From Sphaerolaimus hirsutus (taxonomy: Eukaryota; Nematoda; Chromadorea; Monhysterida; Sphaerolaimidae), in NCBI GenBank assembly GCA_964036195.1, contig OZ038456.1:5890001-5954000 (forward strand): 64,000 nucleotides of DNA. The letters are read 5' to 3'. Under the pieces are notes generated by a model, which was not told the origin of the DNA, searched no databases, and was given only the letters and a program-made list of their open reading frames with translations. The position numbers and the translations under genes were made by a program. Below, piece by piece: positions 35,901-41,442 of the stretch. Position 1 is the first letter of the stretch. Every line of letters begins with the position of its first letter.

Positions 35901-38557
35901 CTTTGATCCCAATATTGAAAATTTCCCAAAAGAAAAGTACACAGTGCCAGGTAAAATGCATTCGAGTAAATGAGATATTCTTTTTGTGCCTACAAACACA
36001 CACTAGTACAAACACACACTAGTACAAACACACACACGTACAAACACACACAACCAGAACGTTGAAAAGCTTTGAATGCACATGATTTCACCGGAATTTT
36101 TATCCATATCAACAGTGAAAACAATGACGATATTTTGATGAATCTTTTCAGATACTTGACCGACAGTTTTTCATCATATTTTTTTGTTTTTACTGTGGAA
36201 TAAGTAATTACGAAATTTGTCACAAGATTTTAATCATGAATTTATGGTAACTTTCCATACTAAGTGTGCTGTGCGCGGAGTATAGGTGTATCGGCAATCT
36301 AAATAAGTCTGATCCAAATTTCTGTATTTGACCCACGCATGGACAAAATGAACACGTTGCGTCATGATCCATTGCAGATTGATCCACAAATGACCGCACA
36401 GATAGCTGGTGCAAACAAAAATGGTGATTGGTCAGCACGTTCATGCGACAATGACCGTATTCTTAAAGTGACCCTTTTTCCACCCAACCCCCTAACCCCC
36501 CTCCCAAATCGGCCAGCTACACTCCTGGAAAAATGTCTTTATCCTCCTGATCGTGAACAAAAAAATTCAATGTCTCCCCTGCTAATGTGCGACCCATGTC
36601 AGAGTATATTTACATGGGATGAATTCTTGTAGATGAAGGTGCCTTTATGCCACATGTCGATTTTTAGGTTTCTGGGTGCCTTGCTGCTCATTTGAAACCG
36701 ATCCAAAGTCAAATTTCCGGTGGAAAAAAGTCTTTATCCCTTATGCTAAAACGTTCAAACAATCAAAGAAAACATGGTAAAACGATGAAAAAGACTGCGA
36801 TGTGATGTGAAAAAAACAATGCACTGCTTAAATATTCATCACTTTGCCAATTTGTATTCAAAATGGTATACCCAGGTGACTTGATACTCTGCACTCCTAT
36901 TGATTTTGCATCATGTTCAAAATCGTCTCCCATTGGGTGGCAGACAAATATTGACCCGGCATGGTGCCTATTTTTGAATTTAAGAACAAAACGAAATGTT
37001 TGTTGACACCGTGCCAGCTCATGACTGCTCTTATTATTCGAAAAGTAAAAAAAGCAAGAAAAAATCGCGGAACGGATCGCACTGCGTTCACTGTTAACGA
37101 TTTATTGACTATATACGCAGTAGGGGGGCTATATTTCTACTATTGGTTGTCGACATAACTACCCCACCTATGTATGAGTTTCACCTCTCAGGGACCCATA
37201 TTGAATGTTTGGTTCACCATTGAACCAAAAAAAAGCAAAGGGATAAAGACATTCTTCCAGGAGCGTATCTACCTATCTGGAGCGATTTTTGAGAAACCTT
37301 ATCCTTGTCAACTAGTGTGTGTATAGCCAATTGGGGGGGGGTATGGCGGCAGACTTTATCACACTGTGCCTCAAGCTTGGATATTTACCGTGCCACACCT
37401 TTTCCCTACAAGACGTTAATTGTTACCAACCTATTGGTTTGAGAGTGGATTGTAAAATTAGATTTTAAAATTCTGAATTTGGTCAACTTTTCGAATGCTT
37501 TTTCTACCTTTGGTCGTTTAATCTTTGTTTGCTAGATTTGTTATAAATGAAAATATTCGAAATTGAATTTTTCATTACTTATAAATATTACATCTCACAT
37601 TGGTGGGCTGACGCATGACGTTCAACATTCGACAAAAGATTTTTCAAACACCGATTTCTGTTATAATCAATATTTCATCAATTGAAAAATATCCCACCCC
37701 CACTAAAACGACAAAAATCTATCAATGGCACCCCTTTCCCAGGCACCGGCGACTCATGTTTCCTATTCGCATTCACCCCCGACACCCCCTCAACGGCCGT
37801 AACCCCCCAAAAAGTGACGAATGAGCAAAAAGTGAAACGATGCGATTTGTGCGTATATCATTGGACGGGTGCCAATCAAATGTTCGTGTTGGCGGCGCCG
37901 AATTTTCTCGCTTTTGGCGCCGGCGGGGGTCATTATGGCTTGTGGTTGGATGCTGAATTGAATCACGGTACTACCATGAGGTCGGTTTGTTTCTTGTCGT
38001 TGTGAATTTTTCACAAGGCGTGAATTTTTTATTTTATTTTCAAAAGGTTTTCAATGTTTTTTTTAGATTTCTGTTGATTTTCCATGTGATTTGGTGTCAA
38101 ATTGTATTTACCGAATTCCTAGAAATATTCGCCCCTCCCCTCGAAACACCCCCACTTTCGAGATACCCCCATCCTCGAAATACCCCCAGGTCTGAGCGTG
38201 CTCATGAAGAATTAACCCCCCTCGAAATGCGCCAGGTGAAATGAGTGTAATTCTCGGGTCCAAGGTCTATTAGCAATGAATTAGCAAATGCGACATCCAT
38301 ATTTATCTGAAATCATACGCCATAGATGGAAGTGGTTGTCGATTAAATACCCTTCACATCACGTCCGTAAAATATGACGTCACGTTCGTACGTTTTTCCA
38401 AACGTTAAAACTCGCTTTACGTTTTTGCAGATGCGAAACGTACGACAATGCGCCGTTAATTTCCCCGGAAGGGGGCGACGCGAAATTGGCGTCGGGCCAA
38501 CATCACGATTTTATCATCGAAGCGATCGAATGCTGGGCATTTGCGCTCGACGATTGA
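2695..38557 (+). CDS. OXR1: OXR1/NCOA7-family TLDc protein gene, 15 joined exons (5' end off window)
   Basis: Members of this family protect cells from oxidative damage; the TLDc domain also binds the V-ATPase (family knowledge). Exons at 2695, 20761, 21143, 22071, 22552, 30967, 31455, 32106, 33200, 33705, 34346, 34933, 35449, 37743 and 38431 all have AG/GT borders and compatible phases, giving 2,660 nt and 885 residues plus a partial codon. Diagnostic pieces are the FLKLK|VKQITEREG junction and PNCLMFDPDV, HPLVQENGADPYGMVAPME (GRAM-like region), TFWFTIPRSEADHVYSFLLQ, and the C-terminal TLDc domain (GYPWRLAYSSMEHGFSLKTL, ECWAFALDD at the stop). The N-terminal part (LysM in relatives) must lie upstream of the window. 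Introns are stuffed with transposons and reach about 18 kb. Confidence 0.93.
2999..3258. mobile_element. CCCTGTAAAGTGTC fold-back element
   Basis: Begins gggggcagtcccgagccctgtaaa and ends tttacagggcttggga; the interior is alternating gtaaagtgtcaaatg and atccaaatcttatg motifs with inverted halves. Related copies lie at 10545, 17915, 20917, 27680, 38919, 40157 and 47443. Confidence 0.75.
3884..4569. mobile_element. TAGGGATGGCC hAT-type element
   Basis: Inverted ends tagggatggccc / ggccatcccta with an exact 8-bp duplication attcctac on each side (3876-3883, 4570-4577). The core has tracts of ttttaaaaaaac type near both ends. Non-autonomous; no transposase frame. Confidence 0.9.
4570..5500. other. 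OXR1 intron, nothing recognised
   Basis: AT-rich; no open frame with coding character and no delimitable element. Confidence 0.4.
5501..5662. mobile_element. CTAGTTGACATCGACACC fold-back element
   Basis: Ends ggcccccacatgctagttga and tcaactagcgtttgtggggcc; the two halves are near-perfect inverted repeats around a loop near 5580. Confidence 0.8.
6007..6792. mobile_element. TAGGGTTGG hAT-type element(s) with TTTTTAAAAACAACG core
   Basis: The left end tagggttgg at 6007 is preceded by attctgac. Right ends ccaaccctaattctgac occur twice, at 6579 and 6792, because the flank is duplicated. A second left end (tagggttggccgatg) lies at 6484. The core is built of aacgtttttttttaaaa repeats. The 8-bp duplication attctgac is exact. 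Confidence 0.8.
6580..6920. repeat. Direct duplication, period 213 bp
   Basis: Bases 6580-6707 (attctgactgtgtattatgc... atgtttact) recur at 6793-6920 with one or two changes, together with the element tail between them. The duplicated part looks like host flank plus the element's right end. Confidence 0.85.
7434..7864. mobile_element. CAGGGACGTAGCCAGG hAT-type element
   Basis: Ends cagggacgtagccagg and cctggctacgtccttg with exact 8-bp duplication gagtcagt (7426-7433, 7865-7872). Long G and C runs sit inside both ends, and the core holds ggcgcc-rich and cgcgcatgcgcgcaaaat motifs. This type of sequence is widespread in invertebrate genomes. Confidence 0.92.
7873..8922. other. OXR1 intron, nothing recognised
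   Basis: AT-rich unique-looking sequence with no gene or delimitable element. Confidence 0.4.
8923..10468. mobile_element. Two CAGGGGTCTCC elements fused tail to tail, with a nested hAT-type element
   Basis: Starts caggggtctccaggattttg and ends cttggagacccctg. Each half carries the family's internal marks (ggatagatagc, tccggagggatag, gccaaaagtagg), in opposite orientation, meeting near 9390. The flanks gtgtcatt and ccgacggg do not match, so the pair arose by rearrangement, not by one insertion. Element 9470-10067 lies in the right half. Confidence 0.8.
9470..10067. mobile_element. TAGGGTTCAAACGGGACC hAT-type element, (GGGACC)n core
   Basis: Ends tagggttcaaacgggacc / cggtcccgtttgaaccct(a), with exact 8-bp duplication gctactac. 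The core is mostly cgggaccgggac repeats, with a middle section sharing gcgcgcttgcgcgcaaa with the CAGGGACGTAGCC family. Confidence 0.92.
10545..10883. mobile_element. CCCTGTAAAATGTC fold-back element
   Basis: Ends ggtgccactcccagaccctg and agggtctgggagtgccccct are inverted; the core contains aagtaagatttggatgtc motifs in both orientations, as in the copies at 2999 and 47443. Confidence 0.75.
10884..12530. other. OXR1 intron, nothing recognised
   Basis: Mostly AT-rich. A (gt)n tract lies near 11370. No gene, structural RNA or complete element seen. Confidence 0.4.
12531..12779. mobile_element. TACCGTATTTCCTCGAAATA element
   Basis: Inverted ends taccgtatttcctcgaaata and tatttcgaggaaatacggta, with C and G runs just inside. 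The interior (atttcccggaccacaaa) is shared with the copy at 58150-58350. Confidence 0.8.
14482..15591. mobile_element. TAGGG...GGCCATCCCTA hAT-type element
   Basis: Ends tagggttttttcaaaggtt and cctttttcggccatccct(a), with exact 8-bp duplication cgtgggcc (14474-14481, 15592-15599). Same family as 3884-4569, with which it shares most of its core, but it carries element 14656-15173. Confidence 0.9.
14656..15173. mobile_element. CAGGGGTTTCC hAT-type element, innermost
   Basis: Ends caggggtttccaggatttt and taggagaccccctg, with exact 8-bp duplication ttttgcag. The interior has the family's GATA-rich signature (ggatagatagc, agatagctgagcg). Confidence 0.92.
15985..16679. mobile_element. CATATGAAGGGTGTGCTTCT element with iterated GATCGGTACTTTT motifs
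   Basis: Inverted ends catatgaagggtgtgcttct and agaagcgcacccttcatatg. The motif gtagatcggtacttttaaa occurs about seven times inside, once inverted at the left end. A gggtattgggtatggg segment near 16080 may be a second, nested element. Confidence 0.75.
17053..17811. mobile_element. CACAGTTGTTAATACGTA hAT-type element with nested CAGGTGTCTCC element
   Basis: Ends cacagttgttaatacg and ttacaactttg; flanks gcgcggtc and gtgcggtc match at 7 of 8. The core is acgtatactcgagtac and tttacgtata repeats. A short CAGGTGTCTCC...GGAGACCCCTG copy lies at 17299-17554. A related element lies at 39328-39582. Confidence 0.8.
17915..18027. mobile_element. Short CCCTGTAAAATGTC fold-back
   Basis: tgtcccagactctgtagagt ... 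acagggcccaggattggca; halves inverted around gtgacttttgacactttgca. Confidence 0.65.
18232..18698. mobile_element. GGTCTCATAAGG...CTTGGAGACCCC hAT-type element
   Basis: Diverged CAGGGGTCTCC family copy with exact 8-bp duplication gtcgggtc on both sides; the interior has the ctatctatct and ccaaaatcact marks of the family. Confidence 0.85.
19127..19545. mobile_element. TACCGTATTTCTTC element containing a perfect 28-bp inverted repeat
   Basis: Ends taccgtatttcttctaatag / attagaagaaatacggta. Within it, 19318-19345 (aaacagggtgcacgccaggt...) and 19359-19386 are perfect inverted copies around a 13-bp loop. Confidence 0.85.
19806..19979 (+). CDS. OXR1: Putative alternative first coding exon of OXR1
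   Basis: An ATG opens 58 codons (MTSLIETTPL...PPRHAP), ending at donor gtgaat in phase 0, which fits the exon at 20761. Stops precede the ATG in its frame, so the exon can only begin a protein; a ctctcag acceptor-like site lies upstream at about 19750. Joined to the downstream exons it would make an 865-residue short isoform lacking the upstream N-terminus. Short TLDc isoforms from internal promoters are known in the family; use of this exon is inferred. Confidence 0.6.
20120..20300. mobile_element. CACACACTAGTTGACG fold-back element
   Basis: attggcggcccacacactag ... cgtgtgtgcacgccgccaat; halves inverted around ccaactttccaatgccc. Confidence 0.75.
20437..20598. mobile_element. TACCGTATTT (CGAAATACCCC subtype) element
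   Basis: Left end cccgtatttttttcgaggta, right end attccgaggaaatacggta; C-rich interior with ctcgaaatacccc repeats. Confidence 0.7.
20761..20861 (+). CDS. OXR1: OXR1 exon, first half of GRAM-like region
   Basis: Encodes VKQITEREGSVAGTLLVTPN then CLMFDPDVNHPLV, the family's most recognisable block outside TLDc. The acceptor is ttttcag. The donor is gttggt, with the Gln codon split CA|G so that the product continues into ENGADPYGM of the next exon, as in relatives (phase 2). Confidence 0.92.
20917..21100. mobile_element. CCCTGTAAAACGTC fold-back remnant
   Basis: ggccagtcccagaccctgta then agaccctgtaaaatgtaaac motifs; the right end is eroded. It lies between two OXR1 exons. Confidence 0.55.
21143..21419 (+). 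CDS. OXR1: OXR1 exon, second half of GRAM-like region and linker
   Basis: Begins ENGADPYGMVAPMEQL then ASVALFKDISALTG, matching the family, and goes on into a polar linker. The donor gtgagt overlaps the GTGAGT of a Val-Ser reading that would stop six bases later, so splicing is required. Phase 0 at the 3' end. Confidence 0.92.
21623..22004. mobile_element. GGACGTAGCCAGG hAT-type element
   Basis: Ends taaggacgtagccagg and tgactacgtccctg with exact 8-bp duplication tatgtttt (21615-21622, 22005-22012). It lies in the 650-bp intron between OXR1 exons 21143 and 22071, ending 66 bp before the latter. Confidence 0.92.
22071..22246 (+). CDS. OXR1: OXR1 linker exon
   Basis: Lies between acceptor gtaaattcag and donor gtaagc. 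Encodes 58 residues of acidic, Ser-rich linker (TESHNSETGADERDSW...) with no domain I recognise. It is assigned by phase (0 in, 2 out) and order. Confidence 0.85.
22290..22450. mobile_element. TTCTAGTAATTG (CCGTATTTCTTC) element
   Basis: ttccgtatttcttctaggta and ctattagaagaataacggta are inverted ends of the family seen at 1218 and 19127. Confidence 0.65.
22552..22605 (+). CDS. OXR1: OXR1 small linker exon
   Basis: A 54-bp exon between ccattttcag and gtttgg, phases 2 and 2, encoding GDTSCDLQRQKSLPESE. Small and without a domain; supported by keeping the frame open between the exons at 22071 and 30967. Confidence 0.75.
22606..23633. other. OXR1 intron, nothing recognised
   Basis: AT-rich intron without a delimitable element. 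Confidence 0.4.
23634..24127. mobile_element. CAGGGGTCTCC hAT-type element, best-preserved copy
   Basis: Ends caggggtctccaagatttt and taggagacccctg with exact 8-bp duplication gttcggga (23626-23633, 24128-24135). The 494-bp body gives the family reference: ggatagatagc, ctccggagggatagatagct, gtgcgaaaattgg, and agatagctgagcg blocks. Confidence 0.93.
24245..24467. mobile_element. CACACACTAGTTGACATCAA element
   Basis: gaccgacacacactagttga / tcaactagtgtgttttggtc inverted ends; AT-rich centre. Confidence 0.75.
25018..25398. mobile_element. CACGCTAGTTGACACAC fold-back with nested (GGTCCC)n remnant
   Basis: gcccgcacgctagttgacac ... cactagtgtgtgggccgcc. The core ctccaaatgcacgtgcggca and its inverse are shared with 33413-33643. 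A degenerate TTCGAACC...(GGTCCC) hAT-type copy sits at about 25199-25350. Confidence 0.7.
25399..26495. other. OXR1 intron: remnants only
   Basis: Holds a GATA/C-run remnant of the CAGGGGTCTCC type at 25498-25662 and otherwise AT-rich sequence. The open frame at 25670-25888 has no recognisable product. Confidence 0.4.
26497..26849. mobile_element. CCAGTCCTGCAAGT element with nested CCAGGGGGCAGTCC fold-back
   Basis: Outer ends gccagtcctgcaagttgaca and cttgcgggactggcccctgg (inverted); inner fold-back gcaccagggggcagtccgaa ... tgccacccctggtgc at 26570-26750. Confidence 0.7.
27041..27332. mobile_element. TACCGTATTTGCTTGAATAA element
   Basis: Ends taccgtatttgcttgaataa / ttattcgagcatttacgata; G-run interior with ggggaattattcga motifs. 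CGAATAA subtype. Confidence 0.75.
27680..27882. mobile_element. CCCTGTACAGTG fold-back element
   Basis: gggggcagtcccgagccctg ... acagggtctgggactgtcac; inverted halves with gtcaaatgtcatgtaaaatg motifs. Confidence 0.75.
28180..28366. mobile_element. CTAGTTGACATC-type element
   Basis: Left end tgacatcaaaatttgtgtca (eroded outer part), right end gatgtcaactagtgtgtgtg then ggccc. Confidence 0.65.
28367..29824. other. OXR1 intron with CAGGGGTCTCC fragment
   Basis: Ends like gcgggggtctccaagggggg (29221) and ctcttggagacccctg (29584-29599) bracket a stretch without matching 8-bp flanks. 28600-29000 has overlapping open frames on both strands but no recognised product. Confidence 0.4.
29825..30243. 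mobile_element. TACCGTATTACCTCGAAATA element, complete copy
   Basis: Ends taccgtattacctcgaaata / gataattcgaggtaatacgg(ta). It contains tttcgccagcaaaatttgag and the acatcatgtacattgcgtac centre that is split in the 13050-15752 copy. Confidence 0.8.
30649..30884. mobile_element. Fold-back (CACACACAGCGATTTTTAAA) with nested TACCGTATTTCTTC element
   Basis: About 33-bp arms, ccacacacagcgatttttaa... and its inverse at 30851-30884, enclose a taccgtatttcttctaatag element (30703-30826). It ends about 80 bp before the OXR1 exon at 30967. Confidence 0.7.
30967..31100 (+). CDS. OXR1: OXR1 linker exon, Ala/Gly/Lys-rich
   Basis: Acceptor aatttccag follows a C run; donor gtgagt. Encodes an Ala/Gly/Val/Lys-rich segment (DSITAASKGGASAVAQGGK, VAQGSKAVAK) like the helical low-complexity linker seen between GRAM and TLDc in relatives. 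Phases 2 to 1. Confidence 0.88.
31130..31382. mobile_element. CAGGGGTCTCC-family remnant
   Basis: G run, atagatagcagagcggcctc and ttgcaggtccctg end; left end lost. In the intron between OXR1 exons 30967 and 31455. Confidence 0.6.
31455..31547 (+). CDS. OXR1: OXR1 linker exon
   Basis: A 93-bp exon between tttttttcag and gtttgt, phase 1 to 1. Encodes DSLQAVARVPHNIVNMGSGL followed by FTPQQENIASP. No motif beyond continuity with the preceding linker. Confidence 0.85.
32106..32393 (+). CDS. OXR1: OXR1 linker exon with basic coiled stretch
   Basis: Encodes 96 residues, including a charged, probably helical run (QQLRRQRSVAVLEELVHKSL then QVREMERRKMREKM). Phase 1 to 1, donor gtgggg. The acceptor AG sits at the end of a CTAT simple repeat (32087-32105), which is unusual; see findings. 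Confidence 0.87.
32394..33199. mobile_element. Intron with TACCGTAAATCCTCGAATAA element (32793-33142)
   Basis: Ends taccgtaaatcctcgaataa and ttattcgaggatttacggta are perfect inverted repeats; the rest of the intron shows nothing. Confidence 0.75.
33200..33370 (+). CDS. OXR1: OXR1 exon, start of the conserved YYLCVRL block
   Basis: Contains ELPYYLCVRLDRERQLKQR, the conserved strand-forming block that precedes the FWF-IP segment in OXR1/NCOA7. Acceptor tttttccag, donor gtgggt, phase 1 to 1. GC-rich compared with its introns. Confidence 0.92.
33413..33643. mobile_element. CACACTGGTTGACATG fold-back element
   Basis: ttggcggcccgcacactggt ... tagcgtgtacgccgcag; same acgtgcgacta core as 25018-25398. 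It fills most of the intron before OXR1 exon 33705. Confidence 0.75.
33705..33869 (+). CDS. OXR1: OXR1 exon with FWFTIPR...FLLQW block
   Basis: Encodes KRTFWFTIPRSEADHVYSFL then LQWTPEKYDRPV, conserved in the family (aromatic W/F-x-IP and Y-x-F-x-x-QW-x-PE-x-Y). The acceptor follows a run of 16 C. Phase 1 to 1, donor gtaagg. Confidence 0.93.
34191..34309. mobile_element. Minimal CAGGGGTCTCC element (119 bp)
   Basis: Ends caggggtctccaatgg and taggagacccctg; flanks tcgtgcgc and tcttgcgc agree at 7 of 8. Only the two ends and a ctatctatctatcc block remain. Confidence 0.85.
34346..34462 (+). CDS. OXR1: OXR1 exon before TLDc
   Basis: Encodes HRRIAEKRAREAAQAGFLII then DTDEVAYAC: a basic helix followed by a short hydrophobic stretch. 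Acceptor aacccag, donor gtgggt, phase 1 to 1. A 119-bp CAGGGGTCTCC element ends 36 bp upstream. Confidence 0.88.
34933..35207 (+). CDS. OXR1: OXR1 exon entering TLDc
   Basis: Includes LNREWEIVTVEELKRRLSLS, which matches the REWE-x-x-x-VEE-x-x-RRLS motif preceding TLDc, and a segment ending EYMIRKMLE where TLDc begins. The acceptor ...acag follows 18 consecutive C. Donor gttgga is weak but keeps phase 0 with the next exon. Confidence 0.92.
35449..35656 (+). CDS. OXR1: OXR1 TLDc core exon 1
   Basis: Encodes VLPARAEGYPWRLAYSSMEH then GFSLKTLYRKM and PTIVIVRTTEKKTFGACVSA. HGFSLKTLYR and FGA are signature TLDc motifs. The acceptor follows a C run; phase 0 to 1. Confidence 0.95.
35675..37380. mobile_element. 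CAGGAGTCTCC element interrupted by a TA-flanked Tc1-like element
   Basis: Left end caggagtctccaatggggg at 35675; internal aaatcggccagcta at 36520 continues at tatctacctatctggagcga, 37265. Between them TA-cactcctggaaaaatgtct ... cattcttccaggagcg-TA (36523-37266) is a second element, also seen at 43489-44853. A short 20-bp tandem acacactagtacaaac lies near 36000. Confidence 0.7.
37743..37980 (+). CDS. OXR1: OXR1 TLDc core exon 2
   Basis: Begins GTGDSCFLFAFTPD (TLDc G-x-G-x-SFLF), then YHWTGANQMFVLAAPNFLAF and GAGGGHYGLWLDAELNHGTT, the conserved glycine-rich strand (GGG-x-x-GLWLD). Acceptor tttcccag, donor gtcggt, phase 1 to 2. Confidence 0.95.
38107..38250. mobile_element. TACCG...CCCCTCGAAA element remnant
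   Basis: taccgaattcctagaaatat then repeated ctcgaaataccccc; right end missing. In the last OXR1 intron. Confidence 0.55.
38431..38557 (+). CDS. OXR1: OXR1 last exon, TLDc C-terminus
   Basis: Encodes RCETYDNAPLIS...IIEAIECWAFALDD and stop TGA. S-x-x-C-x-TF-x-N and the terminal E-x-W-x-F are the hallmarks of the domain's end. An aataaa polyadenylation signal lies about 10 bp past the stop, inside aaataaattt. Confidence 0.95.
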
Positions 38558-38563
38558 TGATCT

Positions 38564-38575
38564 TTAAATAAATTT
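38564..38575 (+). terminator. Polyadenylation signal of OXR1
   Basis: The canonical aataaa occurs directly after the OXR1 stop codon (tctttaaataaatttt). There is no other strong candidate within the next 60 bases, and only A/T-rich sequence follows, so the 3' UTR is probably very short. Confidence 0.6.
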
Positions 38576-38918
38576 TTTTGGAAAAGTGAAAATGTCGTAT
38601 TTATGACAAAATGTGATATTCCCCTCGCGGTTTGGTGTAGGAAATTTATCAATTCATTTATATAGCCAATATTTATCATATGTATTTATTTATCTATCCT
38701 TGTATAATAAGCGGGATTTCTGTCGATAATTTTTTTGTAGGGCTTCAATTCGACGGGAATCCTTGTTCATTTGCATATGCAAAACAGTATGTTCAGATAA
38801 GCTAACAGTTAAAAAATCCGTCAAATATTTTTAATGAAAAAAACACCAAACAAACTGATTAGCTTTGGACACTTTTACTACGCAATGAGTGCCTTTGTTT
38901 CTGTCTGTTGCTTGTCTC
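38576..38918. other. Intergenic, nothing recognised
   Basis: AT-rich sequence downstream of OXR1. Confidence 0.4.
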
Positions 38919-39110
38919 AGCAACTTGTAAAATGCTGTGTAAAATGTAAAATGTCATGTAAAATGCCCTGTAAAGTGTCCGATGTCATGCAGAGTGTCTA
39001 AAGTCATGTCAATGCCGTTTGCCCTTTTCCAGGGCATTTCACATAACTTTTGACACTTTGCATGGCATTTGACGTTTTACCTGGGATCTGACATCTGGAA
39101 CTTCCCCCAA
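38919..39110. mobile_element. CTGTAAAATGTC fold-back element
   Basis: aacttgtaaaatgctgtgta and cttttccagggcatttcaca halves with gtcatgcagagtgtctaaag; ends eroded. Confidence 0.6.
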
Positions 39111-39327
39111 GTGCCGTTTAAACAACTGTCATTTATATCGTTGACCACTGGATACTCGCTTAACGTTTCAATATCAGCACCTTATGGTTCCACCATAAAT
39201 CATGAGAAATCATGAATATAGTTCAATACATAAATATTTACGAATTTTTTAACAGCTCACAAGATTTTTTTGTGCTATCCACCGTGGATGACGTGGACCT
39301 TAGAATTTGCAATTGTTGTTGTCCATT

Positions 39328-39582
39328 GTTGTTAAAACGTATTTACGTTTACTCAAAAAGTACGTATACTCGAGTACTGAGGAAATACATTTACGTTTAT
39401 TTTGAAAAAAGTATCTGTACTCGATTTTACGTATACTTTTTGAAAGTACTCGAGTACATAAAACGTATTTCAGAGAGGCTTTGTTATTGGATTTTTCAAG
39501 GCATAGCTGGGAAAAGGGAGAAAAAATAAATACTTTACGTTTACGTATACTTTGAAAAAAGTTCGGTACTTTTAACAACTCT
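39328..39582. mobile_element. GTTGTTAAAACGTATTTACG hAT-type element
   Basis: Ends ttgttgttaaaacgtattta and gttcggtacttttaacaact; core tacgtatactcgagtac as in 17053-17811. Target duplication not found. Confidence 0.7.
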
Positions 39583-39937
39583 GATATTCAGTCATGCATA
39601 TGCAAATGTAGCACGAGCTCGTCTACGCATTAAGTTCATTATTGTGGCCAAAACCTGTCGGCTTTTGGCGATGAACATTTTTTACACTCAAATATTTTGT
39701 CATTCACTTTTTAGAAAATAAACAACGCAATGAAAACGGTCACCCGACGCCGACACTTTGAACATATTTCGTGCTGAATAACTTTTTTTGCTCAGGTTTT
39801 TTTCCGGATACATTTAAAGCAATCATGAAGTTTACATTGGCGAAACGTTATATTTAGGTAGTTTTGCTGATCGTTTACATGTACTGTTAAGTACCTATTT
39901 TCAAAAACACGAATTTTTACTGGAAAGTGCATAGCCT

Positions 39938-40070
39938 ATATCCTTGAATAAGACCCCTCTTGAATAACACCCCCCTTTTGAATTACTCCCCCCTGTTGGC
40001 CAGGCGAGGTAAAAAAAAAACCCTCAAATAACCCCCCTTGAATAACTCCCCCTCTGGTTATTTGATATGT
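39938..40070. mobile_element. CCTTGAATAAGACCCC element
   Basis: Eroded TACCGTAAAT-family copy with cttgaataacacccc repeats (CGAATAA subtype). Confidence 0.55.
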
Positions 40071-40156
40071 TTAACCACAGAATGTGTTTGAATGGTTTGG
40101 ATGGTGATGAACACTAATTTTAGAATGGATACCTTGTCTTTGTTGTTGTTGAACTG

Positions 40157-40381
40157 TTACATACCTGGTGCCAATCCCAAGCCCTGTAAAGTGTAAAGTA
40201 AAGTGTCAAATGTAAAGTCAAATGCAAAGTAAAGTGTCAATTGTCATGCAAAGTTCCGTAATAAAATCTTTTCTTTTTTGTTTCAATTGACACTTGACTT
40301 TGCATTTGACTTTACATTTGACACTTTACTTTACACTTTACGGGGCTTGGGACTGCCCCCTGGATTACATTTTACTGGATT
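40157..40381. mobile_element. CCCTGTAAAGTG fold-back element
   Basis: cctggtgccaatcccaagcc ... gggcttgggactgccccctgg; halves are inverted copies; flanks gttacata / attacatt agree at 6 of 8. Confidence 0.75.
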
Positions 40382-40567
40382 ACTGGTTTACGCACTAATG
40401 CACACCAGATAACACATTTTTTCTTGTTGTCGGAGGATTTGTTCTATGGCCCTACACACACAGAAAAAACGTGTAAACGCGCCCTTAAGTATTTACCTGG
40501 ATTACCAGAGTTACGGAATGCGTTCATAAACGCAATGAATGAAGTGCAAGTTCTGAGGGAAAAAACT

Positions 40568-40685
40568 CCGCCTTGAATAACACCCCCTTGAATGACACCC
40601 CCTTGAATAACTCCCCCTTGAATAACCCCCCTCAAAACTTCTGACAAAAAAGTAACTCCCCTGGGTCTTTTCGAAGATATACGGT
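40568..40685. repeat. Tandem CTTGAATAACACCCC inside a TACCGTA-type element
   Basis: At least four 15-16-bp units (ttgaataacaccccc) followed by tcgaagatatacggta. Confidence 0.65.
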
Positions 40686-41225
40686 ATTTAGAAAGTATGC
40701 CAAGCAGAAGCAGTTATTTATGTTTACCATTTCTAGATATACTCGGCGGACAGCACACTTAGTATGAAAACCCACCATAACCCATCTGAATAATGAACCA
40801 AAAGTTATACGGTTTTTTAAATCATTATGTTTGTTTTTACTATGGAATAATTAATTTCGAAATTTATTACAATATTTTATTCATTTAATTATGGTAGGAT
40901 TTCATACTAGATGTGCTGTCCGCCGGGTATACCTATCTGTATTTGACCGACTGCGTTAATGTATCCGATTTTGTGTCATTTATGATAGTTTTCGGTTGTT
41001 GGTTTGCAAATTGGTTTCACAACACTCCTTTAATTGATTTTTTTGGGGGATTATGAGATTTCGATTCTAGCTGCAGGTGGCAATAGATTTTTGTTCTAAA
41101 GTGCATTTTAAAATTGAAAATATGTGAATATTTGTCTTCATGTCTAACTGTTCTATACTTTGATATGTTAAAGCGTAATGGCCCGCTAAGCGCTAAAAAT
41201 ATGGCGTTTTTACATCACTATTTCT

Positions 41226-41310
41226 ACCGTATTTCCTCGAAATACACCTAATTGGTTTATTTTTCCGTCGTCAAATTTTTACGGGGGTTATTTTGAGGAA
41301 ATACGGTAGA
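41226..41310. mobile_element. Minimal TACCGTATTTCCTCGAAATA element (85 bp)
   Basis: Inverted ends taccgtatttcctcgaaata / tattttgaggaaatacggta with almost no core. Confidence 0.8.
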
Positions 41311-41442
41311 TACAAAGAGTTACTTCTCATCTTGTGTTATGTCAGCCCTCACTCAAATTGACATTTTAATTTTGTTGTCTGCGGAGTTCTGTTATTTGTG
41401 GGTGATTTCAGTGATACCTGATTTGTTCAATTGTATCCAATG

